Both the position numbers and the translations under genes were made by a program. 14,945 nucleotides of DNA from positions 1 to 14,945 of the forward strand of contig JBLNBX010000037.1 in NCBI GenBank assembly GCA_050260275.1, in the 5' to 3' direction. Positions 1 through 10,773 of this stretch are shown here, piece by piece. Position 1 is the stretch's first letter. The number at the start of each line of letters is the position of its first letter. Source of the DNA: DATMXS01 sp050260275 (GTDB lineage: Bacteria; Acidobacteriota; Terriglobia; Bryobacterales; Bryobacteraceae). Under the pieces are notes generated by a model. It did no database searches and was not told the DNA's origin. It saw only the letters and a program-made list of their open reading frames with translations.

Positions 1-338
1 GATCGTATCTGCTCGCGAACGCCGCGGCCGTCGCCCGTTTCCCCGAGATCGCGGCATCTCTCGAAAGCCTCGCTGCCAACGCCGGAGAGCATTACAAGGA
101 CCTCGAGGATCTGGAGCGCCGGCTCACGGCTCTCGAGGACAAGTTGATCGCGTACGCGCGAGCCGCCGCCCCCGAAGAGGTCCTCCTCAAGGCACGGCGT
201 GAGTTCGACCTGCAACTCCGCCCGTACCGTTCCAAGATGACGGCGGACCAGATTGCCGTCCTTGAGCGCCAGTTCCTCGACCGGCGCCTCCTCGAAGAGC
301 TCCATCTGCCGCGCCTCAGCCTGTTTCACATGCGCTAG
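1..338 (+). CDS. Unrecognised helical protein, C-terminal fragment (5' end outside window)
   Basis: The reading frame is open from base 3 through the TAG at 336-338, giving about 111 residues, and no stop lies upstream inside the window, so this is the end of a longer gene. An in-frame TTG at 144 exists but is probably not the start, because the residues before it have the same composition and heptad-like pattern. The fragment is rich in Leu, Ala, Glu and Arg with alternating charges (for example LEDLERRLTALEDKL), so it is predicted to be helical and possibly coiled-coil. It ends in the hydrophobic tail LPRLSLFHMR. There is no signal peptide, membrane segment or catalytic motif in the visible part. 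I do not recognise the family and assign no function. The next gene starts 34 bp downstream on the same strand, but the two need not be related. Confidence 0.65.
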   Translation, partial: SYLLANAAAVARFPEIAASLESLAANAGEHYKDLEDLERRLTALEDKLIAYARAAAPEEVLLKARREFDLQLRPYRSKMTADQIAVLERQFLDRRLLEELHLPRLSLFHMR

Positions 339-359
339 GCGGGGCGCAGGCGCTTCGGG

Positions 360-365
360 CATAAT
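360..365 (+). promoter_or_regulatory. Candidate -10 element of a possible leaderless transcript
   Basis: CATAAT matches the bacterial -10 consensus at five of six bases and ends 7 nt before the GTG at 373. No Shine-Dalgarno sequence lies in front of that GTG. No good -35 hexamer is found at 16-18 bp. With this spacing, transcription would begin at or next to the start codon. The assignment rests on one hexamer and is weak. Confidence 0.2.
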
Positions 366-372
366 CGTGGGC

Positions 373-1629
373 GTGAGAGCCATCATTGCACTTCTTGCCG
401 CAGCAGCCGCCTGCGTCGCGCAGCAGCCAGCCGACGCCAACTACGACGAATCGAAGGTGCCAGCGTACACGCTGCCGGATCCGCTCGCAGGAGTCAAGGA
501 CGCAAAGGATTGGACGGAGCGCCGCCGCCCGGAGATCCTGCGGCTGTTCGAGTCCGAGGTGTACGGCCGAACGCCCGCCGGACGCCCGGCGGCGATGAAG
601 TTCGAGGTCGCCTCCGTGGCTCGCAAGGCGCTCGGAGGCAAAGCTGTACGGAAACAGATGAGCATCCTGTTCACGGGCGCGAAAGACGGGCCGCGCATGG
701 ACCTGCTTATCTACATCCCCGCGAACGCAAAGGGCCGTGTGCCAGCGTTCCTCGGCCTCAACTTCGCGGGCAACCATACGGTTGCTGACGACCCCGGCAT
801 AGCCATCTCGCGCCAGTGGCTGCTCGATATCAAGGCCCGCCCGCCACGCGAGCCCGTCGTTCCGGAGAAGACGCGCGGGAGCCAGGCCAGCGCGTGGCAG
901 GTCGAGAAGATCCTGGAGCGCGGGTTCGCGCTGGTCACCGCCTACTACGGGGATCTCGATCCCGACTACGATGACGGCTTCCAGAACGGCGTCCACCCGC
1001 TGTTCTACAAACCCGGGCAGACCAAGCCCGCCCCGGACGAGTGGGGCGCGATCGGCGCGTGGGCCTGGGGCCTGATGCGCGCGCTCGACTACATCGAGAC
1101 CGACCAGGACCTCGACGCCCGGCGCGTCGCCGTCATGGGACACTCGCGCCTCGGCAAAGCCGCGCTCTGGGCCGGAGCGCAGGACACGCGCTTCGCCATG
1201 GTCATCTCGAACGAGTCGGGAGAGGGCGGCGCGGCGCTGGCGCGGCGGCGCTACGGCGAAACTGTGGCCCGCATCAATACGGCGTTCCCGCACTGGTTCT
1301 GCGGTAACTTCAAGAAGTACAACAACCGCGAGGACGATTTGCCGGTGGACCAGCACATGCTGATCGCGCTCATCGCGCCGCGCCCGGTCTATGTGGCCAG
1401 CGCGGAAGAGGATCGCTGGTCAGACCCGCGCGGTGAATTTCTGAGCGCGCTCGCTGCCAGCCCGGTCTATCGCCTGCTCGGCACAGATGGTCTGCCAGCG
1501 GATGAGATGCCCGGCATCCACCAACCGGTGATGGGGACCATCGGCTATCACATCCGCGCCGGCAGGCATGCCGTCACCGATTACGACTGGGAGCAGTACC
1601 TCGCCTTTGCAGCTAAACATCTGAGGTAG
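373..1629 (+). CDS. Secreted 4-O-methyl-glucuronoyl methylesterase, carbohydrate esterase family 15
   Basis: This enzyme family cleaves the ester between 4-O-methyl-glucuronic acid of glucuronoxylan and lignin alcohols, acting outside the cytoplasm. The start is taken as GTG 373 because a signal peptide begins there (VRAIIALLAAAAACVA, probable cleavage before QQ). GTG 367 is an equal in-frame alternative. The longer frame back to ATG 253 would overlap the upstream gene and bury the signal peptide. The 418-residue product is a typical length for a single-domain CE15. Family hallmarks are the nucleophile elbow GHSRLGKAAL (Ser258), SNESGEGGAAL (Glu281), LPVDQH, LIAPRPVYVASAEEDRWSDP (Asp347) and GYHIRAGRH (His399). 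Counting from the serine, Glu is at +23, the second possible acid Asp at +89 and His at +141. As I recall the numbering of the characterised OtCE15A (S267, E290, D356, H408), this is the same spacing. All catalytic residues are present, so it should be active. No accessory carbohydrate-binding domain is attached. Confidence 0.92.
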   Translation: MRAIIALLAAAAACVAQQPADANYDESKVPAYTLPDPLAGVKDAKDWTERRRPEILRLFESEVYGRTPAGRPAAMKFEVASVARKALGGKAVRKQMSILFTGAKDGPRMDLLIYIPANAKGRVPAFLGLNFAGNHTVADDPGIAISRQWLLDIKARPPREPVVPEKTRGSQASAWQVEKILERGFALVTAYYGDLDPDYDDGFQNGVHPLFYKPGQTKPAPDEWGAIGAWAWGLMRALDYIETDQDLDARRVAVMGHSRLGKAALWAGAQDTRFAMVISNESGEGGAALARRRYGETVARINTAFPHWFCGNFKKYNNREDDLPVDQHMLIALIAPRPVYVASAEEDRWSDPRGEFLSALAASPVYRLLGTDGLPADEMPGIHQPVMGTIGYHIRAGRHAVTDYDWEQYLAFAAKHLR

Positions 1630-1650
1630 CGCGTCCGATGAACGTTGTAC

Positions 1651-1679
1651 GCCGGCCGGAGTTCGTACCGCCGGCTTTT
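1651..1679 (+). terminator. Weak candidate terminator after the esterase gene
   Basis: A GCCGGC arm at 1651-1656 can pair with GCCGGC at 1670-1675 (13-nt loop) and is followed by TTTT at 1676-1679. It lies 22 bp after the esterase stop. The arm is self-complementary and the T-run is short, so this is only a suggestion. Confidence 0.25.
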
Positions 1680-1707
1680 GGCGGGCCGGATGGCTGGCCG
1701 ATACACT
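1678..1707 (+). promoter_or_regulatory. Candidate promoter of the trehalose synthase-maltokinase gene
   Basis: TTGGCG (1678-1683) and TACACT (1702-1707) are separated by 18 bp, each matching four of six consensus bases. A small hairpin (GCGCT, GATTG, AGCGC at 1716-1730) follows in the presumed leader. The ATG at 1745 has no convincing Shine-Dalgarno sequence. The sequence is suggestive only. Confidence 0.2.
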
Positions 1708-1744
1708 GATAGCAGGCGCTGATTGAGCGCTGGCTTCCTCTCAC

Positions 1745-5083
<3,339 letters not shown>

Positions 5084-5093
5084 CGCCGTAGCG

Positions 5094-5117
5094 GCGCCGC
5101 CGATTGCTTTGCGGCGC
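5094..5117. terminator. Hairpin in the convergent junction, possible bidirectional terminator
   Basis: GCGCCGC (5094-5100) and GCGGCGC (5111-5117) form a perfect 7-bp GC-only stem with a 10-nt loop. It sits in the 38 bp between two genes that converge (stops at 5083 and 5122). There is no T-run on either side, so it would not be a classical intrinsic terminator. It may still help block read-through. Confidence 0.3.
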
Positions 5118-5121
5118 GCCG

Positions 5122-8100
5122 TCACGCTCCCGCCCGTTGTGCGCGCAAGGCCCCGCGTTGCTGCAGCACGCCGGCGATCACATTCATCAGACGCGCCGTA
5201 GCCGCCGCCGCCGTGTCTCTCTCCAGCACCTTCTCGGTACCGCGCCGCCCGCGCTCGCGCCATTCCTCCGGTGCGGCGCAGAAACGCACCATCGCGGACG
5301 CAAGCGCGTCGAGATTTGGTGGCTGCGCGTCCGTGCACAGCTTCCAGAGTCTGGCGGCGTCGATATCGCAAGCATCGGAGTAAGCCGCCGGGACCAGCAG
5401 CCCGATATCGCCGCCTTCGATCGTCTCCGGCGCGCCACCCACGGCCGTGAGTATCATCGGCAAGCCGAGCAGCATCGCCTCGTTCATCGCTAGGCTCCAG
5501 CCCTCCGTCAGAGACGAGAGCAGGAAGGCATCTGCGAGCTTGTAGTAATCGGTGATCGAATCCGTTTCGCCGCAGACCAGCACGCGGTCCTCGACGCCGA
5601 GGCGGCGAATGTGCTGCCGGACGAATTCGGTGTACGCGCGGTCGTCCTGCGAGCCCACCAGCACAAGCCGAGCGTGCGGGTACTGCCGCGCAATCCGCGC
5701 CATCGCCGATATAGAGTGCGCCTGCGCCTTGGTGCCGTATAGCGAGGCCACCTGCAGGAACACATATGCGCGCGGGTCGATTCCCAGACTCTCGCGCGTA
5801 ACGTGGGGCGGCCGGCTTGCAGCCTCCATGAGGCTGTCCGTGTCGATACCGTTCGGAGCCACCACAATCCGGGATTCCGCGATGCCATACTTCGCAACCG
5901 CGTACCTGCGCACGAACTCCGACACCGCCACGTATTTTGAGACGTGTGCCGCATTGGCGCTAATGGCCCTGTGTTCGGCGGGGCTCGCCCAGATGTATGC
6001 GTTATGCAGGATGTCTATCACCGGAATGCCGCGCGCGGCCGCGACCGGTGCTCCGACGGTTGAATAGTGGCTGATGACGAGGTCCGGCTGTTCGATCTCC
6101 AGGCACTGCCCGAAGGCATCGGGGCCGGGAACGGGCGCGTACACCGTCAGGCCCGCGGCGCGGCACTCGGCTCCGATGCGGCCGTCGCGCTCTGTTACTG
6201 CAATCGCCACGCGGAAGCCACGCTCGCGAAGCGCGAGCGCCATGTCCGCCACTACGCGCTCAAGACCGCCGCGATCCAGCGTTCGCGTTTCGATCAGAAC
6301 AGCAGGCGCCTCCGAGCTTCTCCCGGCTCCGGCTCTGGGCGCTGCGACGGAGGCGCGGGGCGTCGCGACGCCCGTGCTGTATAGGCGGCTGTTCGCTGCC
6401 GCCGCAACAGCGCGCGCCACTCCCTCGGGCGACCGGACGCGCAAGTATTCGTCGGCAGCCGCGTGGTCCGGCGAGATCGCGAGGGCGTTCTCGATCGATG
6501 CGGCGAAGTCGGACGGACCGCACATCAGGAGGCCTGGCGCGTCCTCGAACCCCGCATTGACGATCGCTCTGGTCGCCAGAATCGGACGGCCGGCGCCGAG
6601 GTACACCGAGAGCGTCTCCGTCATCACGCGCGCGAGCGACGCCGCGTCGCGGAATGGCGCGATCAGCAGCGCCGCGCGCGAAAGGTACAGGTGAACGTCG
6701 CCGTGGCGCTTCGCGTCCAGCCAATGCAGGTTCTCCGCGCCGGGGCAGAAGTCGCGCGGGTTGACACTGCCGCTGCCCGTGTCCACGAAGACGAACAGCT
6801 TGTCCGGATGCAGCGAGACCGCGGCGCGAATAGCATCGAAATCGAGCGCCGATTCGCTCACGGGTCCTACGAATACGATCGCCGGCGCGTCGCTTGCAGG
6901 AAAATCGTGCGGCACGTAGTTGTTGTCCCGCGCTTTCCGCGCCAGCGCGACCCGCTCCGGGAGCGCGGCATCCGCGGCAATCATCAATGACCACGCGCGC
7001 GCGAACGGCTCCGGCAACCGGGCGGAAATCGCAGCGGACCCGCACAGCAGCCAAAGCGGTTTCTCCCGGGGGAACGTCTCCAGGCGGGCGGCCGCGTCGA
7101 TGCCTTCCGGCAGCCAAACGCAGTACAGAACCGTTTCCGAAGCCCAGGCGCGCGCTACCTCCGCCAGGACGGGCTTCCGCGCGAGTGAGACCACGATGGC
7201 CTTGTTCTGCTCGGCTTCAGCAGACAAGATCCGGCACAGCGCCGCCGCATCGTCCAGCGGCGCTTCGATCGCCCGCACGCCTGCCCTTTTCGCGATGCCC
7301 GTGGCGCCAGCGCCGGCAACGAAAACATGGTGGCCTTGCACGCGAAACGCCGCGGCCAGCTCCGCGACGTTTTCCGGCGGCATCGCGCTTCCGGAGTCCG
7401 TCAGAACGAAAACCGAGAACGGCTGCGCGTACCATGCCGCGCGCTCGCGGTGCAGCTCGATGAGACGTTCGGCGTTGGAGAATATCTCGCTAGCCCCGTG
7501 CCTGGCGCTGAGCGTCTCATCGTGAACCCGGTACCGGTACAGGCATTCGTCGCTGTCCACATGCCGCATCGTTCCGAGTTCGCTCATGCGCAGCCAGTAG
7601 TCGTAATCTTCCGTGCCCAGCAGCGAGGAATCGTACTCGCCCACGATCTGCGCTATGCCGCGCCGGTAAAGAAAACATGCGCCGATGAAGTTGTCGTTAA
7701 TGACGCCGAGGGCATCCAGCGCACGCGGAAGCTGCAGCTTGTGATTCGCCTCGGGACGCTGGCAGCTCACGCGATAGTCGGAGTCCCGCAGGGGCTCGCC
7801 ACGCTCGTCCATCAGCTCCATGTCGCCGTACACCATGTCGACGCCGGGATGCCTTAGCAGATAGTCGAGCAGCGTCTCCAGCATGCGGGGCTGCATCGCG
7901 TTGTCCGCGGAAGTCCAGGTAAGAAACTCGCCGCGTGCGCGCCGGAACCCGGCGTTAAGCGTATCCGCGACGCCGCTGTGCGGCTTGCGGAAATACCTCA
8001 GCCGGGAATCGCTAAAGCGCGCCAGAACGGGGCTGAGGTCTTCGGTCGAACCATCGTCGACGACTATCAGCTCCAGCCGCGAGTACGACTGGTCCAGCAC

Positions 8101-9624
8101 GCTAGCTATCGATTGCGCCAGAAATCGCCCGTGATTCCAGACTGGCAACACCACGCTGATCAGCGGCCGCCTTAGCAGCAGGCGCGGCGCTGCCGGCGCC
8201 GGCGCGGGATGAACTACTGCCTGGACCACACGTGGCGGCGGCGCGAGGAACTCACGCTTCCCTTGGGGAAAAATGGCCCGATAGGCGCGGAGATACACAG
8301 GACGCGCGGCCGCGCGCACCGCCTCAGGCGTCATTGCTTGCACGGCATCGAGCACGCCGTGGAGCCGCTTCTTGAGCCTGGTGCTGAGCCGGCGATTGTG
8401 CGCCTCTGCCGCAAGCTCGCGCATGCGCACCCAGGTGCGATCCAGCTCCGCGCGCAACCGCTGCTCCCGCTCCGACTGGCGGCTTACCTGCGCCTCGAGT
8501 TCCGATACCCGCCGCTGCAGAGCGGCTGCCTCCGAATCGGACGAGCTGCCCCCGGCGGCCCGCGCCTTGAGCACCGCTGCCCTAACCGCGGGATCGCGCG
8601 CGAGCTGTTCGGCTGCCGCGGGCGCCGCCAACGCCTCATCAAGTAGCTGTTGCAGCCGCTGTACCTGCTCGCTCAACTCGGCCAGGCGCTGCGCCGACGC
8701 CGCTTCGGCGTTCTTCGCGGCCTCAGCCGCGGCCCGCTGCATCTCCTTGCCGGCGCGCTCGAGCTCGGAGTTTTTCGCTTCCAGGCTTTGCTGTAAAAAA
8801 CCGACGCCCCGGAAGAGTTGCCGGCTGATGTCCTGCGCTTCGGCCAGCGCCGCTCCCACCCTCTCCGGGAACCGCACCGCCACTCTTCTCAGCGCTTCGC
8901 GCCGGCCGGCGTCCATGACGGCCGTTTGCAGGCTCAGGTTCCCGCTGTGTATGCGGTAGAAGGCGTCCTTCGCGTCGACGTAGCAGGCACGGTAGCCCGA
9001 AGCGGCTATCCGCAGCCAAAGGTCGTAGTCCTCCACGCAGTTGAGCGCGCCTGTTTCATCGAACAGCCCAACCGTTTCCAACGCCTCGCGGCGGACCAGG
9101 AACGCGTGGGGCGGCGCAAACCCTCCGGCGAGCAGAATGGGCAGCAGGTCGCCCGCGAACTTGCCCAGCGCGGGCTTCACGGAGTAGCCGCTGGCCGGGT
9201 TGCCGTCGGCGTCCACTTCTGCGATGTCGCAGAAGGCCAGCGAGAAGGAATCGCCGGCTTCCAGCGCCGCCACCTGCCGGCTCAGCTTTTCGGGACCGAA
9301 GTAGTCGTCGCCGTCGAGAAAGTTGATGTACCGCCCCCGGCTGGCGCGGAACCCCGTGTTGCGCGCGGCTGCGGTGCCGCGGTTATCCTGCCGGATGTAC
9401 CTGAGCCGCGGATCTTTGAACTGTGCGATCGTCTCCGGCGTGGAGTCCGTGGATCCGTCGTCGACTACGATCAGCTCGAGATCCGTGAACGTCTGTTCGA
9501 GGACACTCCGTATCGCGTCGCCAACGAATCGGGGCTGGTTGTAACAGGCGACTATTACGCTAACGCAGGGAGCCAGCCCTGTGGCCGGCTCTCCGCTGGG
9601 ATTTGAGACGCCAGATGGCGCCAA
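5122..9624 (-). CDS. Giant multi-module glycosyltransferase: GT2 - coiled coil - GT2 - GT-B - GT4
   Basis: About 1500 residues, likely cytoplasmic, building a surface glycan from nucleotide sugars. Module 1 (residues ~20-260) is a GT2 (SVIVACYN, VVDDGSTD, LDGDD at 103-107, VEDYDLWLR). Residues ~276-342 and ~362-420 are coiled coil. Module 2 (~489-725) is a second GT2 (SVVLPVWNHGRF, VVDDGSTED, TWTSADN with Asp574, TEDYDYWLR). Module 3 (~735-1065) looks like a GT-B enzyme (VFVGPVSE; VYLGAGRPILAT). The Glu usual in the EYLA-type motif is Val here, so this module may be inactive. Module 4 (~1108-1490) is a complete GT4 (GGLERVVADMAL, APNGID, and the E-x7-E pair Glu1374/Glu1382). There is no membrane segment or signal peptide. 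I chose TTG 9624 because AAAGGAGG lies 4 nt upstream; TTG 9666 would add 14 residues. The sugar and product cannot be read from the sequence. Confidence 0.9.
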   Translation of the reverse strand: MAPSGVSNPSGEPATGLAPCVSVIVACYNQPRFVGDAIRSVLEQTFTDLELIVVDDGSTDSTPETIAQFKDPRLRYIRQDNRGTAAARNTGFRASRGRYINFLDGDDYFGPEKLSRQVAALEAGDSFSLAFCDIAEVDADGNPASGYSVKPALGKFAGDLLPILLAGGFAPPHAFLVRREALETVGLFDETGALNCVEDYDLWLRIAASGYRACYVDAKDAFYRIHSGNLSLQTAVMDAGRREALRRVAVRFPERVGAALAEAQDISRQLFRGVGFLQQSLEAKNSELERAGKEMQRAAAEAAKNAEAASAQRLAELSEQVQRLQQLLDEALAAPAAAEQLARDPAVRAAVLKARAAGGSSSDSEAAALQRRVSELEAQVSRQSEREQRLRAELDRTWVRMRELAAEAHNRRLSTRLKKRLHGVLDAVQAMTPEAVRAAARPVYLRAYRAIFPQGKREFLAPPPRVVQAVVHPAPAPAAPRLLLRRPLISVVLPVWNHGRFLAQSIASVLDQSYSRLELIVVDDGSTEDLSPVLARFSDSRLRYFRKPHSGVADTLNAGFRRARGEFLTWTSADNAMQPRMLETLLDYLLRHPGVDMVYGDMELMDERGEPLRDSDYRVSCQRPEANHKLQLPRALDALGVINDNFIGACFLYRRGIAQIVGEYDSSLLGTEDYDYWLRMSELGTMRHVDSDECLYRYRVHDETLSARHGASEIFSNAERLIELHRERAAWYAQPFSVFVLTDSGSAMPPENVAELAAAFRVQGHHVFVAGAGATGIAKRAGVRAIEAPLDDAAALCRILSAEAEQNKAIVVSLARKPVLAEVARAWASETVLYCVWLPEGIDAAARLETFPREKPLWLLCGSAAISARLPEPFARAWSLMIAADAALPERVALARKARDNNYVPHDFPASDAPAIVFVGPVSESALDFDAIRAAVSLHPDKLFVFVDTGSGSVNPRDFCPGAENLHWLDAKRHGDVHLYLSRAALLIAPFRDAASLARVMTETLSVYLGAGRPILATRAIVNAGFEDAPGLLMCGPSDFAASIENALAISPDHAAADEYLRVRSPEGVARAVAAAANSRLYSTGVATPRASVAAPRAGAGRSSEAPAVLIETRTLDRGGLERVVADMALALRERGFRVAIAVTERDGRIGAECRAAGLTVYAPVPGPDAFGQCLEIEQPDLVISHYSTVGAPVAAARGIPVIDILHNAYIWASPAEHRAISANAAHVSKYVAVSEFVRRYAVAKYGIAESRIVVAPNGIDTDSLMEAASRPPHVTRESLGIDPRAYVFLQVASLYGTKAQAHSISAMARIARQYPHARLVLVGSQDDRAYTEFVRQHIRRLGVEDRVLVCGETDSITDYYKLADAFLLSSLTEGWSLAMNEAMLLGLPMILTAVGGAPETIEGGDIGLLVPAAYSDACDIDAARLWKLCTDAQPPNLDALASAMVRFCAAPEEWRERGRRGTEKVLERDTAAAATARLMNVIAGVLQQRGALRAQRAGA

Positions 9625-9628
9625 CTGG

Positions 9629-9636
9629 CCTCCTTT
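9629..9636 (-). promoter_or_regulatory. Strong Shine-Dalgarno sequence that decides the glycosyltransferase start
   Basis: On the minus strand AAAGGAGG occupies 9636 down to 9629 and is followed, after CCAG, by TTG at 9624-9622. It is the best ribosome-binding site visible in the window. The alternative TTG at 9666 has only a weaker AGGTG in front. The 4-nt spacing is a little short but workable. Confidence 0.6.
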
Positions 9637-9733
9637 CGCGCGCGCGGAGCGCGGCGCGATGGTCAAGTTAGCACACCTGGCGCGCGGCGCGCCCGACGCG
9701 CGAACGCGGCCGCGCTCCTATCGCCAAATGCTC

Positions 9734-10570
9734 TTACCTTGCCGGAACGGTTACCGGCTGCGTCAGCGAGAACTGCAGGACGCTCTCTGAGGGTATCACC
9801 GCCGGGTCGCCGCGCGTCGCCAAGACTGCCGCGGTCCCCGCGCCGCCGCCCGCTGCCGCGCCAATCGCCGCGCCCTTGCCGCCGCCTGCAATCGCGCCGA
9901 TTGCGGCGCCGAGGCCCGCACCGATGCCGACCTTAGCGGCGTCCTTCTTCTTACTCGTGTTGGCGTCTTGGGTTACTGAACCGGTGGATATGCTGATGAC
10001 TTCACCCCCCGCATTGACGCTCGTCAGCGCCACCGAAAGGCTCGCCACTCCTTTCACGCGCCCCCCAGGGTCCGATTCGACCACCCGGCCCCTCACCGGA
10101 GCGCCTGCCGGCAGCACTACTCGGCCGTTCACCTGGACAGGAGCGGCCAGCGAAGCCTCGAACACATCTCCCGGCTGGGCAGTCTTGGTTGAAATCTCCG
10201 AAGTTGTGCGCACCTGCAGAACCGTTCCGGCCGCAAGTGTCACCGTGGCAGGCTCCACTGCGGCAGGCGCCGAAGACGAGAAAGGCGTCTGGCCCCGCTC
10301 CCCACCCCGGCGCCCGAAGCGGCTCCCGCGAGCCGTCTCGGTCCTCGAAGCGGGCGAAGCCGCTGGCGATGAAGTCGAGGCCGCCGTTGATGAAGTCGAG
10401 GCCGCTCGAGACGAAGGCGAGGCTGCCTGCGCCGGAGGTTCGACCGCGGGTTGCTCGGCAGCAGTATCGGTAACGTCGGAAGGCTCCGCATTGGGTCCGC
10501 TTCCGCCACAACCCGCCAACAAAACGGCCCCGGCGACAACCAGCATACTCCTGATCAACTGAGTACTCAT
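9734..10570 (-). CDS. Glycine-zipper lipoprotein of unknown function
   Basis: 278 residues. A lipoprotein signal peptide ends in the lipobox LLAGC, so Cys21 would be lipidated and the protein anchored to a membrane facing the periplasm. Residues ~40-80 are a low-complexity Ala/Ser/Thr linker encoded by 21-bp repeats. Residues ~108-200 form a beta-rich domain (AGTVLQVRTTSEI, QPGDVFEASL, VVLPAGAPVRGRVVE) of a sort seen in lipoproteins from acidobacteria and loosely like VirB10/TrbI-type barrels. Residues ~212-250 are a glycine zipper (GIGAGLGAAIGAIAGGGKG and on), a pattern often inserted in membranes. It ends with VLQFSLTQPVTVPAR. ATG 10570 has no Shine-Dalgarno sequence; an inner ATG (residue 9) has AGGAG only 1 nt away, too close to prefer. 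It sits upstream of the glycosyltransferase on the same strand, with a gap of about 110 bp. I do not know its function; an envelope structural or sensing role is possible. Confidence 0.82.
   Translation of the reverse strand: MSTQLIRSMLVVAGAVLLAGCGGSGPNAEPSDVTDTAAEQPAVEPPAQAASPSSRAASTSSTAASTSSPAASPASRTETARGSRFGRRGGERGQTPFSSSAPAAVEPATVTLAAGTVLQVRTTSEISTKTAQPGDVFEASLAAPVQVNGRVVLPAGAPVRGRVVESDPGGRVKGVASLSVALTSVNAGGEVISISTGSVTQDANTSKKKDAAKVGIGAGLGAAIGAIAGGGKGAAIGAAAGGGAGTAAVLATRGDPAVIPSESVLQFSLTQPVTVPAR
10368..10430. repeat. Three imperfect 21-bp tandem repeats inside the lipoprotein gene
   Basis: Units begin at 10368, 10389 and 10410. The first two share the 17 bases GATGAAGTCGAGGCCGC exactly; the third is diverged (GACGAAGGCGAGGCTGC). 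The preceding 21 bp (10347-10367) look like a more decayed unit. Because 21 bp equals seven codons, the reading frame is kept, and the repeats encode the Ala/Ser/Thr-rich linker after the lipid anchor. Confidence 0.75.
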
Positions 10571-10576
10571 GCCGCA

Positions 10577-10582
10577 AGTATA
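10577..10582 (-). promoter_or_regulatory. Candidate -10 element of the lipoprotein gene
   Basis: On the minus strand TATACT matches the -10 consensus at five of six bases and ends 6 nt before the ATG at 10570. No ribosome-binding site lies between. No recognisable -35 hexamer is present at 16-18 bp. If used, the transcript would begin at or very near the start codon. Confidence 0.25.
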
Positions 10583-10616
10583 TAACGGAGGGGGACGGTA
10601 CTAGACCCGGTTTCCT

Positions 10617-10636
10617 ATTTTCCATCTCAGGAAAAT
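10617..10636. promoter_or_regulatory. Perfect 7-bp inverted repeat, possible operator
   Basis: ATTTTCC (10617-10623), a 6-bp spacer, then GGAAAAT (10630-10636). It is AT-rich in a GC-rich surrounding and lies 47-66 bp upstream of the lipoprotein start, just upstream of the candidate -10. The rest of the gap 10571-10773 shows only short, unremarkable palindromes (such as CAATT, 5-nt loop, AATTG) and no clear terminator for the upstream carrier gene. Confidence 0.35.
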
Positions 10637-10773
10637 GCAGGGTCCGAGTGCAGGTGATGCGCCGGGCAGCGGCGGGTAGCGGCTATCTCTCTGCCGGCTA
10701 TAGACTTCTGCCGCGATCTCACCCAATTCAGGAAATTGCGCGCCTGGCCCGGCGGCGGATAATGCAAACCCTG

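Noticed and set aside
253..372. A 40-codon N-terminal extension of the esterase from ATG 253
   Set aside because: It overlaps the preceding gene in another frame, and the signal peptide begins at 367-373.
316..1356. A 346-codon open frame on the minus strand opposite the esterase gene
   Set aside because: It is Arg/Val/His-rich, has no recognisable domain and lies fully antisense to a clear CE15 gene. Such frames are expected by chance in GC-rich DNA.
9637..9733. CG-alternating stretch between the glycosyltransferase and lipoprotein genes, considered as an attachment site or terminator
   Set aside because: It has several short self-complementary CG pieces but no T-run, no long unique hairpin and no repeat elsewhere that I noticed. 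Composition alone explains it.
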